From assembly GCA_002010665.1 (NCBI GenBank), contig MTON01000031.1, positions 27,141 to 72,919 on the forward strand: a stretch of DNA of 45,779 nucleotides, read 5' to 3'. The notes under the pieces were generated by a model, which worked only from the letters and a program-made list of their open reading frames with translations, had not been told where the DNA came from and made no database searches. Position numbers and translations under genes: made by a program. This stretch comes from Candidatus Aminicenantes bacterium JdFR-78. Its GTDB lineage: Bacteria; Acidobacteriota; Aminicenantia; JdFR-78. Positions 44,034-45,779 of this stretch are shown here, one piece after another. The number at the start of each line of letters is the position of its first letter. Within the stretch, counting starts at the first letter, position 1.

Positions 44034-44801
44034 TTATTTCACCTCCATATCAAGGTCTGCATAGAAAACTTTTGGTTCTGTATTGAGATAAGGTTTAAGA
44101 ACCCTTATTTTATTCATACGCATAAATCTTACAAGGGGGCTGGCTCTTCCTTTTGTATCACCAAAAATCCTTGCTTGAGTGGGGCATACTTCAACACAGA
44201 CAGGCACCAGCCCTTTCACTATTCGATGATAGCAAAATGTACATTTTTCTGCTGTACGAGTTTCTGGATGAAGAAATCGAGCTCCATAAGGACATGCCTG
44301 AATACAATAACGACAGCCGATACAGTATTTGGAATCCACCAGAATTACTCCATCATTTGTTTTAAATGTTGCACCAACTGGGCAAACCTGAACACATGGA
44401 GGTTTGTCACAGTGATTGCACAATTTTGGGACAAAGAAACTTTTTATAATTTTTCTTTCCTCTGCACGCGGCTTGAATCCATTCACTCCTCCATTAGGAC
44501 TATCCACAATTACTTCTCCACCTTCTAAGATAATGTAACGCTCCACCCAAGTTCTGAAAAAGAAGGGATAAGGTGGGACATCATTTTCTTTTTTACAAGC
44601 ATCTGCACACCTCCCACAACCTATACATTTATCAATTTCTATTCCCATTCCCCATGAAACTTCTCTTAGAGTATTTCTTACAAAATGACCCTTTTCATCC
44701 TTTTTCCCTTTAAGTGCACCTGGAAATAAAACAGATACAGCCACGAAAAAGAATTTCCCAAAAAATTCCCTTCTTTTAATTTTAAAATCTATTTTATCCA
44801 T
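44034..44801 (-). CDS. four-cluster [4Fe-4S] ferredoxin subunit with Tat-type signal
   Basis: The 255 residues have a KRREFF twin-arginine-like start (Arg10-Arg11) followed by a hydrophobic stretch. Cysteine groups are CIGCGRCADACKKEN, CNHCDKPPCVQVCPVGA, CIGCRYCIQACPYGA and CTFCYHR with CVEVCPTQA, for four [4Fe-4S] clusters. This is the DmsB/PsrB/NrfC family, which passes electrons between an NrfD partner and a periplasmic acceptor. The Tat motif places it on the periplasmic face. It starts immediately after the stop of the octahaem gene (TAA-ATG), and the nrfD-like gene follows after two bases. Confidence 0.93.
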   Translation of the reverse strand: MDKIDFKIKRREFFGKFFFVAVSVLFPGALKGKKDEKGHFVRNTLREVSWGMGIEIDKCIGCGRCADACKKENDVPPYPFFFRTWVERYIILEGGEVIVDSPNGGVNGFKPRAEERKIIKSFFVPKLCNHCDKPPCVQVCPVGATFKTNDGVILVDSKYCIGCRYCIQACPYGARFLHPETRTAEKCTFCYHRIVKGLVPVCVEVCPTQARIFGDTKGRASPLVRFMRMNKIRVLKPYLNTEPKVFYADLDMEVK

Positions 44802-45560
44802 TTAATGAACCTCTGGTAAGTGAGGATAATGACATTGCCAGCACATATATCTCTCGCCATGGGTCGCCATATCTACTCGAGGTATTTCTTTTGGACTTGG
44901 AGCATCTTTCGAATGACATGTTCCGCAGAATTCCCTATTATTGGGTTTCTTAGGCCGAAACTCTCTTGGCCTTACTTTATGTTCGGGTGGAGTTTCATGA
45001 CACTGTGTGCAAGAAAGATAAACATGATGGGATAATGCCTTTGCTCGAGCAATATCAGCATGACAAGCTTCACATTCTTTTGGCACTGTAGGAGGTTTCG
45101 GATCATGAGGATCATGACAGGAGATACAGGCTCTCATTGGGTTATGAGATTCTGAAACTATCTGAGGAAAACCAGTAGGTCTGGATGGTAAATATTCATG
45201 ACATAAAGGGCAATAACCTCTTCCTGTTGGAGCTAACAGTTGATTACCTTCAGGATCTTGAGTATGAGCAGCAGCCGGGCCATGACATACCTCACAGGCA
45301 ACATTTCTATGGTAAGAATTTTTCTTTATTTCCACTATATCATCATGGCACTCTTCACAGACTCTATGTCCACTGTATTTAATTTCTTTTGATGCTACTT
45401 CTTCAACAGCGGATGCTCTATAATGCCCATATTTACCAAAATCAGAAGGAACAAATAGATGTCTCATAGCTATGAAAAGGCCGATTACTAAAATTACAGG
45501 TATTAACAATCGTTTCAATTGATCAGGAATTCTATTCCATAACAGCTTTACCTTTCTCAT
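44802..45560 (-). CDS. membrane-anchored octahaem cytochrome c of the NrfD complex
   Basis: From ATG 45560 the protein has 252 residues, one N-terminal helix (about 16-35) and eight CXXCH sites: CEECH, CEVCH, CPLCH, CISCH, CEACH, CTQCH, CGTCH and CWQCH. It probably remains anchored on the periplasmic face and receives electrons from the ferredoxin subunit encoded next. The start is uncertain. An ATG at 45650 with GGTGG before it would add 30 residues without a signal-like sequence. ATG 45560 puts the membrane helix near the N terminus and avoids overlap with the open frame upstream. Confidence 0.85.
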   Translation of the reverse strand: MRKVKLLWNRIPDQLKRLLIPVILVIGLFIAMRHLFVPSDFGKYGHYRASAVEEVASKEIKYSGHRVCEECHDDIVEIKKNSYHRNVACEVCHGPAAAHTQDPEGNQLLAPTGRGYCPLCHEYLPSRPTGFPQIVSESHNPMRACISCHDPHDPKPPTVPKECEACHADIARAKALSHHVYLSCTQCHETPPEHKVRPREFRPKKPNNREFCGTCHSKDAPSPKEIPRVDMATHGERYMCWQCHYPHLPEVH

Positions 45561-45612
45561 AGTTAAAGGTGTGACATTATAACTAAATTCATAGGAATTG
45601 TCAAAAAAAGAA

Positions 45613-45777
45613 TTAAATTTCGAAAAAAATATGGCACTTGGTAAAGACATATTTACCACCTTGATTGACTCTAAGAACCTCTGTAATAATACCGACTTTT
45701 CTCATTACATCTTCCATCAACACCACAGGATATAATAACACATGATGATGGATCATTGAGCTTTTCTCTTTAAGTTT
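45613..45777 (-). CDS. possible 3' end of an upstream gene (edge-truncated, unrecognised)
   Basis: One minus-strand frame is open from the right edge to TAA at 45613-45615, about 54 codons, while the other two minus frames stop early. The predicted end includes EDVMRKVGIITEVLRVNQGG. I recognise no family. If real, it would be the gene preceding the octahaem cytochrome and would favour the shorter start of that gene. Confidence 0.3.
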   Translation of the reverse strand, partial: KLKEKSSMIHHHVLLYPVVLMEDVMRKVGIITEVLRVNQGGKYVFTKCHIFFEI

Positions 45778-45779
45778 CA

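Noticed and set aside
1..45779. CRISPR arrays, insertion sequences, integrases, tRNA or rRNA genes
   Set aside because: I saw no regularly spaced direct repeats, transposase or integrase motifs, and no recognisable tRNA or rRNA segments on either strand.

Overview
The window is AT-rich DNA from a Gram-negative-type bacterium (outer-membrane beta-barrels, periplasmic signal peptides) that is very probably anaerobic or microaerobic and specialised in cytochrome c-based respiration. By my reading the encoded proteins carry about 94 canonical CXXCH haem c sites plus one CX3CH site. Haem is made by the siroheme-dependent route, which is typical of sulfate reducers, related anaerobes and archaea. 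I cannot assign a phylum from the sequence alone. I see no rRNA, tRNA, CRISPR array, transposase or phage gene, and no gene-free stretch longer than 300 bases.

Layout. 1-0.9 kb (+): 3' part of a hydroxylamine oxidoreductase-like multihaem cytochrome, convergent with a PP-loop thiouridylase-like gene (0.9-1.9 kb, -). 1.9-4.5 kb (+): two overlapping geranylgeranyl-reductase-family flavoproteins. 4.6-6.8 kb (-): cystathionine gamma-synthase/lyase-like and cysteine synthase/cystathionine beta-synthase-like genes. 6.9-18 kb (-): a ten-gene haem operon (hemX-like, precorrin-2 dehydrogenase, hemA, hemC, cobA-hemD fusion, ahbC, hemB, ahbD, hemL, ahbA-ahbB fusion). It encodes the route from glutamyl-tRNA to haem b through siroheme, with sirohydrochlorin ferrochelatase the only step not separately assigned. 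18.2-22.2 kb (+): octahaem cytochrome, MtrA/DmsE-like decahaem cytochrome and MtrB/PioB-like porin, a trans-outer-membrane electron conduit. 22.5-25.3 kb (+): a 19-haem cytochrome fused to a cytochrome b membrane domain, a candidate quinol-to-periplasm entry point. 25.4-34.8 kb (-): three NHL beta-propeller proteins, a second beta-barrel, five further multihaem cytochromes and a small tetrahaem protein resembling the OmcE-type extracellular cytochrome nanowire subunit. 35.1-37.1 kb (+): two HAMP membrane proteins flanking a heptahaem cytochrome. 37.1-40.5 kb (-): a lone receiver protein, a sigma-54 activating response regulator and a histidine kinase whose periplasmic sensor has a CXXCH site. 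40.6-42.8 kb (+): ResB and CcsA, the system II cytochrome c maturation pair. 42.8-45.6 kb (-): NrfD-type membrane protein, four-cluster ferredoxin and octahaem cytochrome.

The most interesting structure lies between the genes. A palindrome TGGGT-N6-ACCCA occurs at five places (near 18.07, 22.27, 30.08, 34.95 and 37.63 kb). Each lies about 85-140 bp upstream of a -24/-12 (sigma-54) promoter with exact GG-N10-GC spacing; the site at 34.95 kb serves two divergent promoters. Together they precede the porin-cytochrome conduit, the 19-haem quinol oxidase, the nanowire-like gene, the NHL/cytochrome operon, the HAMP/haem operon and the lone receiver gene. I infer one regulon, controlled by the haem-sensing kinase and sigma-54 activator encoded inside the same locus. 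Haem synthesis and cytochrome c maturation appear instead to use sigma-70-like promoters. The window therefore looks like a self-contained extracellular electron transfer island: haem supply, haem attachment, inner-membrane entry, periplasmic carriers, outer-membrane conduit, possible nanowire and a dedicated redox-responsive control circuit.
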